64,000 nt of DNA from NORP240 sp965222175 (GTDB lineage Bacteria > Pseudomonadota > Gammaproteobacteria > Pseudomonadales > Pseudohongiellaceae), in contig OZ244938.1 of the NCBI GenBank assembly GCA_965222175.1, positions 3,410,001 to 3,474,000 of the forward strand. Reading direction: 5' to 3'. The translations under genes were made by a program, and so were the position numbers. This document shows, one piece after another, positions 16,763-26,391 of this stretch (positions within the stretch are counted from its first letter, which is position 1; every line of letters starts with the position of its first letter). The notes under the pieces were generated by a model. The model had not been told where the DNA came from and searched no databases. It saw nothing but the letters and a program-made list of their open reading frames with translations.

Positions 16763-17965
16763 TCAGATGTACTGGAAAAGTGTCAGACCGGTAGTGCGTA
16801 CGTAGGCCTGCTGCGCGGCTTCCAGTGACGTCAGCTGACGATTGAAGCGGGCGATGGCTTCGGTAAAGTCCAGGTCCTGGGTATCCGACAGCGTGGACTG
16901 CAGCTGCAGCTTGAAATCCGCATTGACCTCGGAGAGTGTTTCGATATTGTTCAGGCGGGCACCTATGCCGGCGCGTACCGAACTGATTCTTTCCATGGCC
17001 TGGTCCAGGTTGGCCAGGCCCCGGTTCATTTCATTGTGAAAACGCGCCGTGCTGGCGGCATCGGGAGTCGGTTGCGCCAGGGCGTCGGCTATGGAGCGGA
17101 TGGTGGCAAAGATATCCTGGTTGCCGGCCGGTGAAACGGCAATCCCGTCACCGTCCGCCGGTGTGCCGGTAACGGCAAACTGGACTCCGGCGAAACTGAT
17201 GGAGGCTCCTTCCTGGTAGTTCCCGGTGGCGATGGTCGAACCGCCACCGTCGGTCACCGCGTAGGTCACCGGGTCAGCCGGAGTCGGCTGGCTGAACGTG
17301 ACGGTATAGGTGTCTGGCGTGAAACTGCCGGTAAGACCGAAAGAACCCACCACGGCGGTACCGCTGTTGGTCGCGGCAACGTCAATCTGGATAACGCCAT
17401 CGCCGCCGGGGATGTTGACGAATACTTCCTGGCCATTGTCGCGAATGGCCACCTGCTTGCCGTCGCCGATCTGCAGCATACGCTGACCCTGATCCCCCTG
17501 GTACTGTACCGCGCCACCGGACTCCACAAACGGGGGCGACTCCACCCTGAACCCGGCGAATATATACTCACCCTGGGCGTCCCGTGTATTGGCCAGCGCC
17601 AGCAATTCATCCAGCCGCTGATTAATCTCCTGGGCTATGCTGGATCGCGCGCTGCCGGCATTGGTGTCGTTGTTTCCCTGGATCACCAGTTCCCTGATCC
17701 GCTGCAGGGTAGTCTGCGCATTGGCTACTACGCCTTCTTCGAAAGCCAGGGATGATTCTGCCAGGGTGGCATTTCTGGTGTACTGATCAATCCTGTCGAT
17801 ACGGGCCGACAGACTGAGTACCTTGACTGCCGCTGCCGGATCTTCGGAGGGATTATTGAAGCGCAGTCCGCTGGCCAGCTGCAACTCGGTGCGCTGCAGC
17901 TTGGCCTGTTGATCCTGAATGGCCAGCAGTCCCTGGGTATACAGCTGTAAAGTCGAAATTCTCAT
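16763..17965 (-). CDS. flgL: Hook-filament junction protein FlgL (HAP3)
   Basis: This 400-residue flagellin-like protein joins hook and filament. The N-terminal segment LQRTELQLASGLRFNNPSEDP and the C-terminal coil with FTEAIARFNRQLTSLEAAQQAY are typical. The middle carries the D2 domain. It follows flgK by 29 bases. It is the last gene of the long flg operon and is followed by a terminator. Confidence 0.93.
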   Translation of the reverse strand: MRISTLQLYTQGLLAIQDQQAKLQRTELQLASGLRFNNPSEDPAAAVKVLSLSARIDRIDQYTRNATLAESSLAFEEGVVANAQTTLQRIRELVIQGNNDTNAGSARSSIAQEINQRLDELLALANTRDAQGEYIFAGFRVESPPFVESGGAVQYQGDQGQRMLQIGDGKQVAIRDNGQEVFVNIPGGDGVIQIDVAATNSGTAVVGSFGLTGSFTPDTYTVTFSQPTPADPVTYAVTDGGGSTIATGNYQEGASISFAGVQFAVTGTPADGDGIAVSPAGNQDIFATIRSIADALAQPTPDAASTARFHNEMNRGLANLDQAMERISSVRAGIGARLNNIETLSEVNADFKLQLQSTLSDTQDLDFTEAIARFNRQLTSLEAAQQAYVRTTGLTLFQYI

Positions 17966-17994
17966 AAATCAGTCAAGCCTGTTGACCCGGGGTA

Positions 17995-19926
17995 TTACCC
18001 GAACGAGTTGATAAGGGTCTGAAACATTTCATCGGAGATTCTTACCAGCTGCGCAGAGGCCTGGTAAGCCTGCTGATAGCGCAGCAGATTTGCCGCTTCC
18101 TCGTCAAGATTCACGCCGGTTACGCTATCCTTGTAACTCTCGGCCTGCTGCAGCAGCGAAGTTTCAAGATCGAGGCTGTTGGTGCCCTGGTTGGTGGCGA
18201 CACCGACACTGGCCACCATGGAACCATACATCTCCTGATAAGTTTCCGACTTGCCGTTCAATAGCGGCGAACCCTGCAGGTCCCCTATCAACAGGGCATT
18301 GCGGTTGTCACCCGTGGCACCGTTGTTGTTACTGATTACAAACGAATCGCCATCCCCCGGTGTGCCACTGAGGGTAAAGGTGATGCCGGTACTTCCCAGG
18401 GTAAAGTTCTTACCACTCGACTCGGTCCCCGGATCGTAGGCCAGCGGTCCGATTCCGCCGGGACCGCCGGTTACCACAAATCCCGGAACACCGGCGCCCA
18501 GCGCATCTGGATCGAACGTCAGCGTTACCGGTGTGGCCAGGGGCAGTCCGGGGGTTGCGGAGGTATCCATGGCCAGGTCAGCCAATGCCCCGGATCCGGT
18601 ATTGGTTGACGTGGTGGCAACGCCCACTGGCGCGGCCGCCGCTATTTTACGCGGATCGGAAATCGCCAGGCTGAAAGTCGAGGCTGCATCACGGGAGGGA
18701 TTGAAAATAAAGGCGTCGCCAGCCGCCGCGGTACCGGTGCTGACATCGACACTGATTCCATCCAGCACCAGCGGGCCGGCACCGGATACCGTGGTATCGT
18801 CAGATAACCGTATCAGGTGCCAGGTACTGCCGTCAAAGCTCAGTTCGTAGCTGCTGGGGCGTACTTCCGTCACATCGTCAAGCGTTGCAACCGGTGCCGC
18901 TGTCCCGGTATTCGAGGAACTGGCGGCAATGGAAATACTGGTGGGACTGAACAGGTTTTCGCCCAGATCGCCATTGAGATCCATACCGACCCGATGCTGG
19001 GCATTTAGGGTTTCACCCAGGCCCAGGGCAACCAGCCCCAGCTCAGACTCCGCCGGTATCAGCACCTGGTTTCTGAAGTCGAGAAGCCCCTGTAATCTAC
19101 CACCCGTCACAAATCTCGCGGTGCCATTGCTGGCAACCTGGCCTTCCACGCCGACTTCCAGCAGCCTGCCATCCAGGCTGTTGGGGACAGTCTTCAGGTG
19201 AGTCACGTTTTCACCCACAATCAGTGACTGACCCTTGCCGATAAAGAGGTTCAGTGCCCCGTTTTCCTGTTCCACGGTGGACACTGAAATGCGCTGGGAT
19301 ATCTCATTGACCAGCCGGTCCCGCTGATCCAGCAGGTCGTTGGGCATGGCGCCGGTACCGGACGCCGAGGATTGCACGATCTGCCGATTAAGGGCAGCAA
19401 TGCTGTCCGCCAGGCTGTTGATGTCGGTTACGGTGATACGCAGCGCACTGTTTACTTCGTCATTCAGGCCCTGGATGGAGTCGTAGAAACTGCGCACCCG
19501 GTCGACGAGATTACCTGCTTCGCCGATGAGCACCTGGCGCTCCGGCAATACCGAGGGATTGGCAGCCACGTCGGCAAAGGCACCGAAAAACTGCTGGATG
19601 GAGGAACTGAGACTGGTCTGGGAATTCGCCAGCAGGTTGTCCAGTCTGGAGCTGTAATCCACGAATGCCTGATAGCGGCTGGTACTGGCGGTAAAGTCCT
19701 GGACCTGGGAAGACAGGAAATCGTCGGACGACCGCTGGATACCCAGGATGGTGGAGCCGGTGCCGATAAATCCGAAGCCCATATCCTGGGCGGGTGTCGT
19801 GCCAAAGTGTGCAGTCTGCCGACTGTACCCGTCAGTATTGACGTTGGCAATATTGTTGCCCGTCGTGGTGATCGCCCGCTGCAGGTTAATCAGCGAGTTG
19901 GCACCCATTTTCAGCACATCAACCAT
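17995..19926 (-). CDS. flgK: Hook-filament junction protein FlgK (HAP1)
   Basis: This 643-residue protein sits next to the hook in the junction. The rod-family N-terminus reads MGANSLINLQRAITTTGNNI then ANVNTDGYSRQ, and the C-terminus ends GVNLDEEAANLLRYQQAYQA with SAQLVRISDEMFQTLINS. Length is somewhat greater than the enteric 547 residues because of a Ser/Thr/Ala-rich central region. It lies 41 bases after flgJ. Confidence 0.94.
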   Translation of the reverse strand: MVDVLKMGANSLINLQRAITTTGNNIANVNTDGYSRQTAHFGTTPAQDMGFGFIGTGSTILGIQRSSDDFLSSQVQDFTASTSRYQAFVDYSSRLDNLLANSQTSLSSSIQQFFGAFADVAANPSVLPERQVLIGEAGNLVDRVRSFYDSIQGLNDEVNSALRITVTDINSLADSIAALNRQIVQSSASGTGAMPNDLLDQRDRLVNEISQRISVSTVEQENGALNLFIGKGQSLIVGENVTHLKTVPNSLDGRLLEVGVEGQVASNGTARFVTGGRLQGLLDFRNQVLIPAESELGLVALGLGETLNAQHRVGMDLNGDLGENLFSPTSISIAASSSNTGTAAPVATLDDVTEVRPSSYELSFDGSTWHLIRLSDDTTVSGAGPLVLDGISVDVSTGTAAAGDAFIFNPSRDAASTFSLAISDPRKIAAAAPVGVATTSTNTGSGALADLAMDTSATPGLPLATPVTLTFDPDALGAGVPGFVVTGGPGGIGPLAYDPGTESSGKNFTLGSTGITFTLSGTPGDGDSFVISNNNGATGDNRNALLIGDLQGSPLLNGKSETYQEMYGSMVASVGVATNQGTNSLDLETSLLQQAESYKDSVTGVNLDEEAANLLRYQQAYQASAQLVRISDEMFQTLINSFG

Positions 19927-19967
19927 AAAATTATCCGAGACGGGTCCCTAATGACCCGATCCGCCTG

Positions 19968-20309
19968 TTAAATTCCCGGGGCGCCGCTGTCCGCTTCGTT
20001 CTGAGTTGCGGCAAACGTGGCGCTGGTCGCGATCTGCTGCTCGATTAGCTCCGCCAGTCCGATACCGCCACTCCGGGACATATCCAGAGCCAGCTGCTTG
20101 TCGAACAGGTCCCTATAGGTGTCCATCTGGCTGCTGTCAAACAGCCCACCCTGGGGAACCGCATCCCGCATGGCCTTCAACATCATTCCCACAAACAGGG
20201 ATTCGAACTGCCCGGCCACTTCGCTGATCGCCTTGTCGGGTTCCGCCTGTGCCTGCAGCTTCAGGCCGGCAAGTCCCGAAAAATCTGTATAGACGTTAGC
20301 CGCTGTCAT
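19968..20309 (-). CDS. flgJ: FlgJ rod-scaffold protein, N-terminal domain only
   Basis: This 113-residue protein matches only the rod-binding (capping) domain of FlgJ: AGQFESLFVGMMLKAMRDAVP, LFDSSQMDTYRDLFDKQLA and a SGGIGLAELIEQQ end. The C-terminal glucosaminidase domain of most gamma- and betaproteobacterial FlgJ is missing, so a separate lytic enzyme must open the wall for the rod. The ATG at 20309 has GAGGAAG upstream; a longer frame from 20378 has no such site and enters the next intergenic repeat. Confidence 0.85.
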   Translation of the reverse strand: MTAANVYTDFSGLAGLKLQAQAEPDKAISEVAGQFESLFVGMMLKAMRDAVPQGGLFDSSQMDTYRDLFDKQLALDMSRSGGIGLAELIEQQIATSATFAATQNEADSGAPGI

Positions 20310-20376
20310 GTTGCTTCCTCGTGTAACTACGGTTATTAAGCGGAAATGCTTGAGTACTTCCAGGGACCCACTGATC

Positions 20377-20486
20377 AATTAGGGAAGTGCTCTGCGGAGG
20401 CGGTCGGGCACCACTGTAAGGCGCCTCGTCAGTGAACTCGCCTGCCAGCCAGAGTTTTCCCAGGTTTAAGCAGAGGTTCCCTAAAT
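20377..20486. repeat. Imperfect inverted repeat pair, possible small mobile element
   Basis: The left arm (20378-20395, ATTAGGGAAGTGCTCTGC) and the inverted right arm (20470-20486, ATTTAGGGAACCTCTGC) enclose about 75 bases. The right arm includes the flgI stop codon. Shorter matches to GGAACCTCTGAT occur at 31845, 16538 and 63972. This could be a MITE-like unit; it is not proven by the window alone. Confidence 0.35.
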
Positions 20487-21599
20487 AATAATCAGCCTGG
20501 CCCGCAGGGCGCCGACCTGCTGCAGTGCCTCCAGTATGGCCACCAGGTCGCTGGGCGACGCGCCTACCTGGTTCACCGCTCGCACCAGCTCGTCCAGGGA
20601 AACACCCGGCTCGAACAGGAACATGCGGTTTTCCTCCTCCTCGACAAATACCGAAGAATCGGGAACCACCACCGTCTCACCGTCACTGAACGGTGCCGGC
20701 TGACTGACGAACAGGTCCTGGTCAATGGTGACGGTGAGACTGCCATGGGCCACTGCGGCTTCGTCCACCCGCACTTCGGAGCCGATGACAACGGTTCCGG
20801 TTCGGGAGTTGATTATTACCTTGGCGGCCGACACCCCGTGCTCCACCTGCAGATTCTCGAGTTCGGCGACAAACGCCACTTTCTGGTTTACGTCCAGCGG
20901 GCCCCTGACACTCACGGAGGAACCGTCCATGGCAAACGCGGTTTGCGGACCGAAGAATTCGTTGATGGCCTCCGCCAGATTGGTGGCGGTGGTGAAATCC
21001 GGCTGATGGAGATTCAGCGTGATTGTCGGGCTGCTGGCAAAGGGACTGGTGACTTCCCGTTCCACGATGGCACCGTTGGGAATTCTGCCGCTGCTGGGTA
21101 TGTTGACCGTCACCGAGGAACCGTCCGCCCCTTCAACGCCGAACCCTCCTACCACCAGGTTACCCTGGGCAAGCGCGTAGACCTGCCCGTCCGCCCCTTT
21201 CAGCGGCGTCATCAACAGCGAACCTCCCCGCAGGCTGTTGGCATTACCTACTGACGACACGGTGACGTCGATAGTCTGCCCGGACTTGGCGAATGGCGGC
21301 AGCTCGGCGTGCACCAGCACCGCCGCCACGTTCTGCAGCTGCGGGTTGACACCTTCAGGGATGAGCACGCCCAACTGTGCCAGCGTGGTTCTCAGGCTTT
21401 GCACGGTGAACTGGGTCTGGGTGGTCTGGTCACCGGTACCCGGCAGGCCGACAACCAGTCCGTAGCCGACCAGTTGATTGGCTCTCACGCCCTGGATGGC
21501 CGCAATATCCTTGATCCGCTCCGCGTGTACCACCGCCGACAGGAAAACCAGGCCAAGCAGGATAGTGAAACGCATGGGGAGAAGTCTTACCGGTTGCAT
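20481..21599 (-). CDS. flgI: Flagellar P-ring protein FlgI
   Basis: This 372-residue periplasmic protein forms the P-ring around the rod. The signal peptide is residues 1-26 (ending VVHA), followed by ERIKDIAAIQGVRANQLVGY and GLVVGLPGTGDQT. The ATG at 21599 is chosen because AAGG lies nine bases before it; ATGs or alternative starts at 21605 and 21623 are too close to that site or overlap flgH. The C-terminus ends LRARLIII with its TAG inside the neighbouring repeat. Confidence 0.93.
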   Translation of the reverse strand: MQPVRLLPMRFTILLGLVFLSAVVHAERIKDIAAIQGVRANQLVGYGLVVGLPGTGDQTTQTQFTVQSLRTTLAQLGVLIPEGVNPQLQNVAAVLVHAELPPFAKSGQTIDVTVSSVGNANSLRGGSLLMTPLKGADGQVYALAQGNLVVGGFGVEGADGSSVTVNIPSSGRIPNGAIVEREVTSPFASSPTITLNLHQPDFTTATNLAEAINEFFGPQTAFAMDGSSVSVRGPLDVNQKVAFVAELENLQVEHGVSAAKVIINSRTGTVVIGSEVRVDEAAVAHGSLTVTIDQDLFVSQPAPFSDGETVVVPDSSVFVEEEENRMFLFEPGVSLDELVRAVNQVGASPSDLVAILEALQQVGALRARLIII

Positions 21600-21610
21600 A
21601 AACATCTGCC

Positions 21611-22285
21611 TTAAAACGGCCACAGGGGGCTGAAAAGAATTTTCGATACCCAGCCAGGCGTGGTGTTCTGACTGTTGGTGCCTTTCCCGGCATAGGAAAT
21701 CCGGGCGTCGGCAACCTGGGTTGAATACAGCGTGTTGAGGGGATCAATATCGATGGGTCGAACCACGCCTTCCAGTTTTATGTATTCATTGGCCTGATTG
21801 ATACGTATCCATTTTTCGCCCTGCACCACGAGATTGCCGTTAGGCAGTACCTGGTGGACGGTCACCGCAATGGCACCATTCAGACGATTACTCTGACTGC
21901 TGCCGCTCTGCCCTTCGAACGCGCTTTCCGCTTCGACACCGTAATTGAAATCCGGCTTGCTGGATCCACCGAAGATCGGCGTATCCAGATTCAATGCCGT
22001 GGATGAGTTGATGTTGTTATCCATGCTGTTCTCACCCGTCGTTTCCTCCACCAGGATCACCGTGAGGATGTCGCCGACTCGACGAGCCTTTACGTCCTGG
22101 TACAAGGCCAGGTCATGACCGGGCCGGTAAATGGATCCGGTATGAACTTCCGACCTGGCCGTCTGCAGCTGCTGGTAACTCGGTATAAACTCTTCTTCAA
22201 GCTGATCAGAGGAACTGCTGCACGACATCAGCAGGGATACCGCTGTCATCAGTGAGCCTGCCTGGAACCATGCTGTTGTTGTCAT
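21611..22285 (-). CDS. flgH: Flagellar L-ring lipoprotein FlgH
   Basis: This 224-residue outer-membrane ring protein has a lipoprotein signal with Cys22 (LLMSC). Conserved parts are GSIYRPGHDLALYQDVKARR-V-GDILTV, the NLVVQGEKWIRINQANEYIK segment and DPLNTLYSTQVADARISYAG. It ends 11 bases before the preferred flgI start. Confidence 0.94.
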   Translation of the reverse strand: MTTTAWFQAGSLMTAVSLLMSCSSSSDQLEEEFIPSYQQLQTARSEVHTGSIYRPGHDLALYQDVKARRVGDILTVILVEETTGENSMDNNINSSTALNLDTPIFGGSSKPDFNYGVEAESAFEGQSGSSQSNRLNGAIAVTVHQVLPNGNLVVQGEKWIRINQANEYIKLEGVVRPIDIDPLNTLYSTQVADARISYAGKGTNSQNTTPGWVSKILFSPLWPF

Positions 22286-22303
22286 TGCCGTTACTTATCC
22301 GCC

Positions 22304-23089
22304 TTAAAGGTTGTTGGTGACGAACTGCAGCATCTGGTCCGCCGTGGATACCGCCCGGCTGTTCATTTCATAGGCGCGTTGTGTCTCGATCATGCTGACC
22401 AGCTCTTCCACGACATTGACATTGGATCCTTCGATATAGCCCTGGCGCAGCAGGCCGAGTCCGTTCAGGCCCGGCGTGCTCACCTGGGGCGCACCGGAGG
22501 ACGTGGATTCAACGAACAGGTTTCCGCCGATTGCCTGCAGGCCTGCTGGATTGACAAAATCCGCCAGCTGGATGGTGCCGACCTGGGTGGTTGCCGCGGT
22601 GGCCGGCAGGCTTACCGTAACGGTTCCATCTGTGCCAATAGTGACAGACTGTGCATCGATGGGAATATTGATGGCCGGTTGAATGGGATATCCCGTTGGC
22701 GTAACCAGCTGGCCCTGGTTGTCTATCTGCATGGAACCCGAACGACTGTAGGCCAGGGTGCCGTCCGGCATCAGCACCTGGAGAAATCCCTTGCCCTCGA
22801 TGGATATGTCCAGCGGATTCTGGGTCTGGGATGCCGCTCCCTGGGTGAACAGCTTTTCCGTGGCCATTACGCGGACACCGGTACCCAGCATGAGCCCCGT
22901 GGCATAGGTAGTGTCCTGGGAGGACTGGGCGCCAGGCTGACGCTGGTTCTGGTAGAGCAGGTCCTCGAAAACCGCCCGACCGCGCTTGAACCCTGCCGTG
23001 CTGGCATTGGCCAGGTTGTTGGAGATGACCGACATCTTCGTCTGCTGCGCGTCGAGTCCGGTTTTTGCTATCCATAGTGCCTGGGTCAT
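22304..23089 (-). CDS. flgG: Distal rod protein FlgG
   Basis: This 261-residue distal rod subunit opens with MTQALWIAKTGLDAQQTKMS and NNLANASTAGFKRGRAVFED. It closes with EGSNVNVVEELVSMIETQR and SRAVSTADQMLQ. The DUF1078-type C-terminus and the rod-type N-terminus are both complete, and the length equals that of enteric FlgG (about 260). GGAGG lies upstream. Confidence 0.96.
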   Translation of the reverse strand: MTQALWIAKTGLDAQQTKMSVISNNLANASTAGFKRGRAVFEDLLYQNQRQPGAQSSQDTTYATGLMLGTGVRVMATEKLFTQGAASQTQNPLDISIEGKGFLQVLMPDGTLAYSRSGSMQIDNQGQLVTPTGYPIQPAINIPIDAQSVTIGTDGTVTVSLPATAATTQVGTIQLADFVNPAGLQAIGGNLFVESTSSGAPQVSTPGLNGLGLLRQGYIEGSNVNVVEELVSMIETQRAYEMNSRAVSTADQMLQFVTNNL

Positions 23090-23152
23090 GGTCTACTCTA
23101 AACCTCCTGCTGTTCTTCCGCTGCCGTCATGTTATGGAATTTCTGATCAATT

Positions 23153-23863
23153 TCAGCTGAAATTCATCAGCTCTGCCAGCGAAGCGTTGTTTTCGTCTTC
23201 CGATTTCATCAGCTGGATCTGCGCTTCGAAACGACGGGCCAGGTCTATCATCTTGACCATTTCTTCCACTGCATTGACATTACTGCCCTCCAGACTTCCG
23301 GCAATCACCGTCACGTTGGCGCTGGCGCTGGCGACCTGACCATCGGCCATTCGCATCAGTCCATCCTCACTGCGTTGCACCTGCTCCGGATCGAGCTCTA
23401 CCAGCTTGATGCGATCGATGACCGCCAGGGTATTGGCAGGCTGCCCGAGAGGCTGAATGGAAATCGTACCGTCTCCGGCGATTTCCACGTTGGCGTAGGG
23501 CGGCAGCGCAATGGGGCCGCTGTTCCCCAAAACGGACCGCCCAGCCCCGTCGGTAAGCTGCCCGAACGCGTCAATCTGCAGGTCGCCCCGCCTGGAGTAC
23601 CCCTCGGTACCGTCCGCGCCCACTACCGCGATCCAGCCGTCACCCTTCACTGCGATGTCCAGATTGCGCCCTGTAGACCGCATATAGCCACTGGAAAAAT
23701 CCGGTGTGCTGAACGCCTGTCGCCCTTCCTGGGTATCCATGAGATACGACAGTTCGGCACGGAATCCATCGGTGCTGGCATTGGCCAGGTTATTGGAGTT
23801 CACCGCCTGCGCCAGCATGATCTGCTGGGCATTTTTCATGGCGATTTCATAAACCTGGCTCAT
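23153..23863 (-). CDS. flgF: Proximal rod protein FlgF
   Basis: This 236-residue rod protein has the N-terminal helix pair with NSNNLANASTDGFRAEL. The C-terminus reads EGSNVNAVEEMVKMIDLARR then FEAQIQLMKSEDENN. AGGAG precedes the ATG. It lies between flgE and flgG in the standard order. Confidence 0.94.
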   Translation of the reverse strand: MSQVYEIAMKNAQQIMLAQAVNSNNLANASTDGFRAELSYLMDTQEGRQAFSTPDFSSGYMRSTGRNLDIAVKGDGWIAVVGADGTEGYSRRGDLQIDAFGQLTDGAGRSVLGNSGPIALPPYANVEIAGDGTISIQPLGQPANTLAVIDRIKLVELDPEQVQRSEDGLMRMADGQVASASANVTVIAGSLEGSNVNAVEEMVKMIDLARRFEAQIQLMKSEDENNASLAELMNFS

Positions 23864-23894
23864 AACTTACTCCTGGCTGGCGGCTGCCCGGTCA

Positions 23895-25163
23895 TCAGCG
23901 CAGGTTGATCACGGTCTGGTTGACCGCATCCTGGGTCTGGATCACCTTGGCGTTAGCCTGGAAGTTCCGCTGGGCAACGATCATGTTCACCAGTTCCTGG
24001 GTGATTTCAACATTGGACTCCTCGAGCGCCCCGGCCTGAACCAGCCCCAACCCGCCGGCACCCGGTCCACCCAGAATGGGCTGACCGGAAGCGAAAGATT
24101 CAGACCAGACGCTGTTTCCCTGGGGCTGCAGTCCCGCCGCATTGGAAAAATCGGCAAGTGCCACCTGGCCCAGGGCTCTGGACTGACCATTGGAAAAACG
24201 CGCGAAAACCACGCCGGTTTCGCCGACCTCTACCCCGGTCAGCTGACCCGTCGCGAAGCCGTCCTGGTCGATGTCGGTAACGCTGAAGGTATCACCGAAC
24301 TGGGTAAAGTCGGAGAGGTCTATGGTGAAGTCCTGGACACTGGCGCCGTTGGCCGCCCCGGTGCTGTCCAGTGGCGTCCAGCCGGTGACACTCACTTCGA
24401 AGGGCAGGCTGGCGGAGTCTATCAGTCCATCGGAATTGAATGTCAGGGTATCGGGTCCGCTCTGGGAAACACCGTCAATCAGCGAATGAATCTCCCACTC
24501 GTTGCCCGTTGCCGTCTTGACAAAATAGAGACTCAGCGTATGGGCGTTGCCCAGGCTGTCATAAATTGTCGCCGCCGTGGAGTGATTGAACATGTCAGGA
24601 TCAGGCTGGGTGGGTGGTGCCGCAAACGCATCGAAGCCTGCCCCGGGCCAGGCTACCGTTGGCGCCACTTCCCGCGAGTCAAGATTGGCAACGAAGTCCA
24701 CCTGTCCCGTGGCCCGCGGCTGAATCTGCGAGGTATCGATCTGCAGCTCCGAAATACCACCGGACGGATCACCGTCTGTATTGGTGTTGAACACCATCAG
24801 CCGGTGCCCGCTGGAATTTCCGACAAAGCCATTCCTGTCTACCTGAAAGTTGCCGGCGCGACTGTACAGCTGGGTTCCACTGTCACTCAGCACGAAGAAT
24901 CCGGTACCACTTATCGCCATGTCCAGCACGTTGTCGGTAAAGGTGATATTGCCCTGGGTAAACGACTGGTTTACCGACTTGACTGAAACCCCTTTGCCGA
25001 TGGCGTTGCTGCCGGTACCCAGTTTGCTGGTGGCGAACAGATCGGCAAACTCGCCCCTCGAGTACTTGAATCCCGTGGTGCTGGCGTTGGCGATATTGTT
25101 GCCGATGATACCCAGGTTCGTTGCCGCCGCCTTGATCCCTGATATCGCTGTATCGAATGACAT
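23895..25163 (-). CDS. flgE: Flagellar hook protein FlgE
   Basis: This 422-residue hook subunit begins MSFDTAISGIKAAATNLGII with NNIANASTTGFKYSRGEF. It ends EESNVEITQELVNMIVAQR then NFQANAKVIQTQDAVNQTV. The central surface domain is about residues 100-340. GGAGTCAATC precedes the ATG. Hook length would be set by FliK and the FlhB switch, both in the window. Confidence 0.96.
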   Translation of the reverse strand: MSFDTAISGIKAAATNLGIIGNNIANASTTGFKYSRGEFADLFATSKLGTGSNAIGKGVSVKSVNQSFTQGNITFTDNVLDMAISGTGFFVLSDSGTQLYSRAGNFQVDRNGFVGNSSGHRLMVFNTNTDGDPSGGISELQIDTSQIQPRATGQVDFVANLDSREVAPTVAWPGAGFDAFAAPPTQPDPDMFNHSTAATIYDSLGNAHTLSLYFVKTATGNEWEIHSLIDGVSQSGPDTLTFNSDGLIDSASLPFEVSVTGWTPLDSTGAANGASVQDFTIDLSDFTQFGDTFSVTDIDQDGFATGQLTGVEVGETGVVFARFSNGQSRALGQVALADFSNAAGLQPQGNSVWSESFASGQPILGGPGAGGLGLVQAGALEESNVEITQELVNMIVAQRNFQANAKVIQTQDAVNQTVINLR

Positions 25164-25189
25164 GATTGACTCCTACTTTTTAAATCCTG

Positions 25190-25870
25190 TTACCGGAATT
25201 CACTGACCTGTGAAAATGAAATGTCCTGCCCGTTATCAAGATGTAACAAGACAGAGGTGTTATTACGATCCACGGAAACACTGCTTACCTGGCTGTACTT
25301 CTGCATGGACAAGCTGGTATAGGCGCCGTTAACGTAGCCCTCGGCAGCTATCAGGTAATTGCCTGCATCCAGTTCGCTGCCGTCCTGTGCCTTGCCATCC
25401 CATTCGAACTGGTAGGCTCCGGGCTCCAATGTTCCCATGTTCAGCGAATTGACCGGATTACCAAACTCATCGTAGATCACCACGCGTGCGCCGGATGTCA
25501 GATTGTCCGCCAGCACTGAACCGGATACCGATTCACCCGGGACGAGGCTGGCGCTGTACACGTTACCGGTATCGACCAGTACCTCTCTGTCGATCAACTG
25601 TGCCGCCATCATTGCCTGTGAAGCGAACAGGCTGCTAACCAGCCCGCCGAATGACCCGTTCAGGTCATCAATGCCGGATACGGTGCTGAACTGTGCCAGT
25701 TGTCCCAGGAATTCGGTATTGTCCAGTGGCTTGGTAGGGTCCTGGTTGTTCAACTGCGCCACCATCAGGCGAAAGAAGTCCTCCTGGCCCAGTTCTTCCC
25801 TGGATTCATTAATCTGCGTGGTACCCGGGTTGTACGAGCCACCAAATACCTGTTCGAGACCTTCAACCAT
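25190..25870 (-). CDS. flgD: Hook cap and assembly protein FlgD
   Basis: This 226-residue hook scaffold has the N-terminal LGQEDFFRLMVAQLNNQDPT then KPLDNTEFLGQLAQFSTVSG. A C-terminal FlgD Ig-like and Tudor part includes GEPG-type loops (EPGAYQFEWDGKAQDG). It is removed from the hook tip when hook growth ends. It lies directly before flgE in the operon. Confidence 0.95.
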   Translation of the reverse strand: MVEGLEQVFGGSYNPGTTQINESREELGQEDFFRLMVAQLNNQDPTKPLDNTEFLGQLAQFSTVSGIDDLNGSFGGLVSSLFASQAMMAAQLIDREVLVDTGNVYSASLVPGESVSGSVLADNLTSGARVVIYDEFGNPVNSLNMGTLEPGAYQFEWDGKAQDGSELDAGNYLIAAEGYVNGAYTSLSMQKYSQVSSVSVDRNNTSVLLHLDNGQDISFSQVSEFR

Positions 25871-25944
25871 TCGGCGTGTTTCCTGTGATGTTAATTCTGC
25901 AATGCTGATGAATTCCGGGGATATGCCCGCGGTGACGGTAAACT

Positions 25945-26391
25945 CTAGCTGCTGCCGATACTCAGTGTCCGTAACATCAGTTGCTTGGCCGTATTCATAA
26001 CTTCCAGATTGGACTGGTAGGCTCTGGACGCCTGCATCATGTAGGCCATTTCTTCAACGACATTGACATTGGAGAGATACACGTAACCCTGGGCATCCGC
26101 CATCGGGCTTGCCGGCATATGTTTTTTCTCCACCGGGGCGGAGCTTTCAGTAAAGCGCTTGACCCTGACACCGGTCGTTTCGCGACCGCCGCCCAGGGCA
26201 CCGGGGGAGCCCAGGCTGGCAAACCGATTGTCCAGAATTGCGGCAAATTCCGGTCGGCGTGCCCGGTAGGCGCTCTGCTCGGAGCCACTGACCAGCTGGG
26301 CGCTGGCCATGTTCCGGGCTATGACGTCCATGTGGATGCTTTGCGCACTCAATGCCGTGCCGGTGATCTTGAACGCGTCGATTATGCCCAT
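25945..26391 (-). CDS. flgC: Proximal rod protein FlgC
   Basis: This 148-residue rod subunit has an N-terminal helix with IHMDVIARNMASAQ. The C-terminus reads SNVNVVEEMAYMMQASRAYQ then SNLEVMNTAKQLMLRTL. Its start overlaps the flgB stop by one base (TAATG), showing translational coupling. Confidence 0.95.
   Translation of the reverse strand: MGIIDAFKITGTALSAQSIHMDVIARNMASAQLVSGSEQSAYRARRPEFAAILDNRFASLGSPGALGGGRETTGVRVKRFTESSAPVEKKHMPASPMADAQGYVYLSNVNVVEEMAYMMQASRAYQSNLEVMNTAKQLMLRTLSIGSS

Noticed and set aside
19458..19465. Further GTCGTAGA copy.
   Set aside because: It lies inside the flgK coding sequence without a -35 box or downstream gene on that strand.
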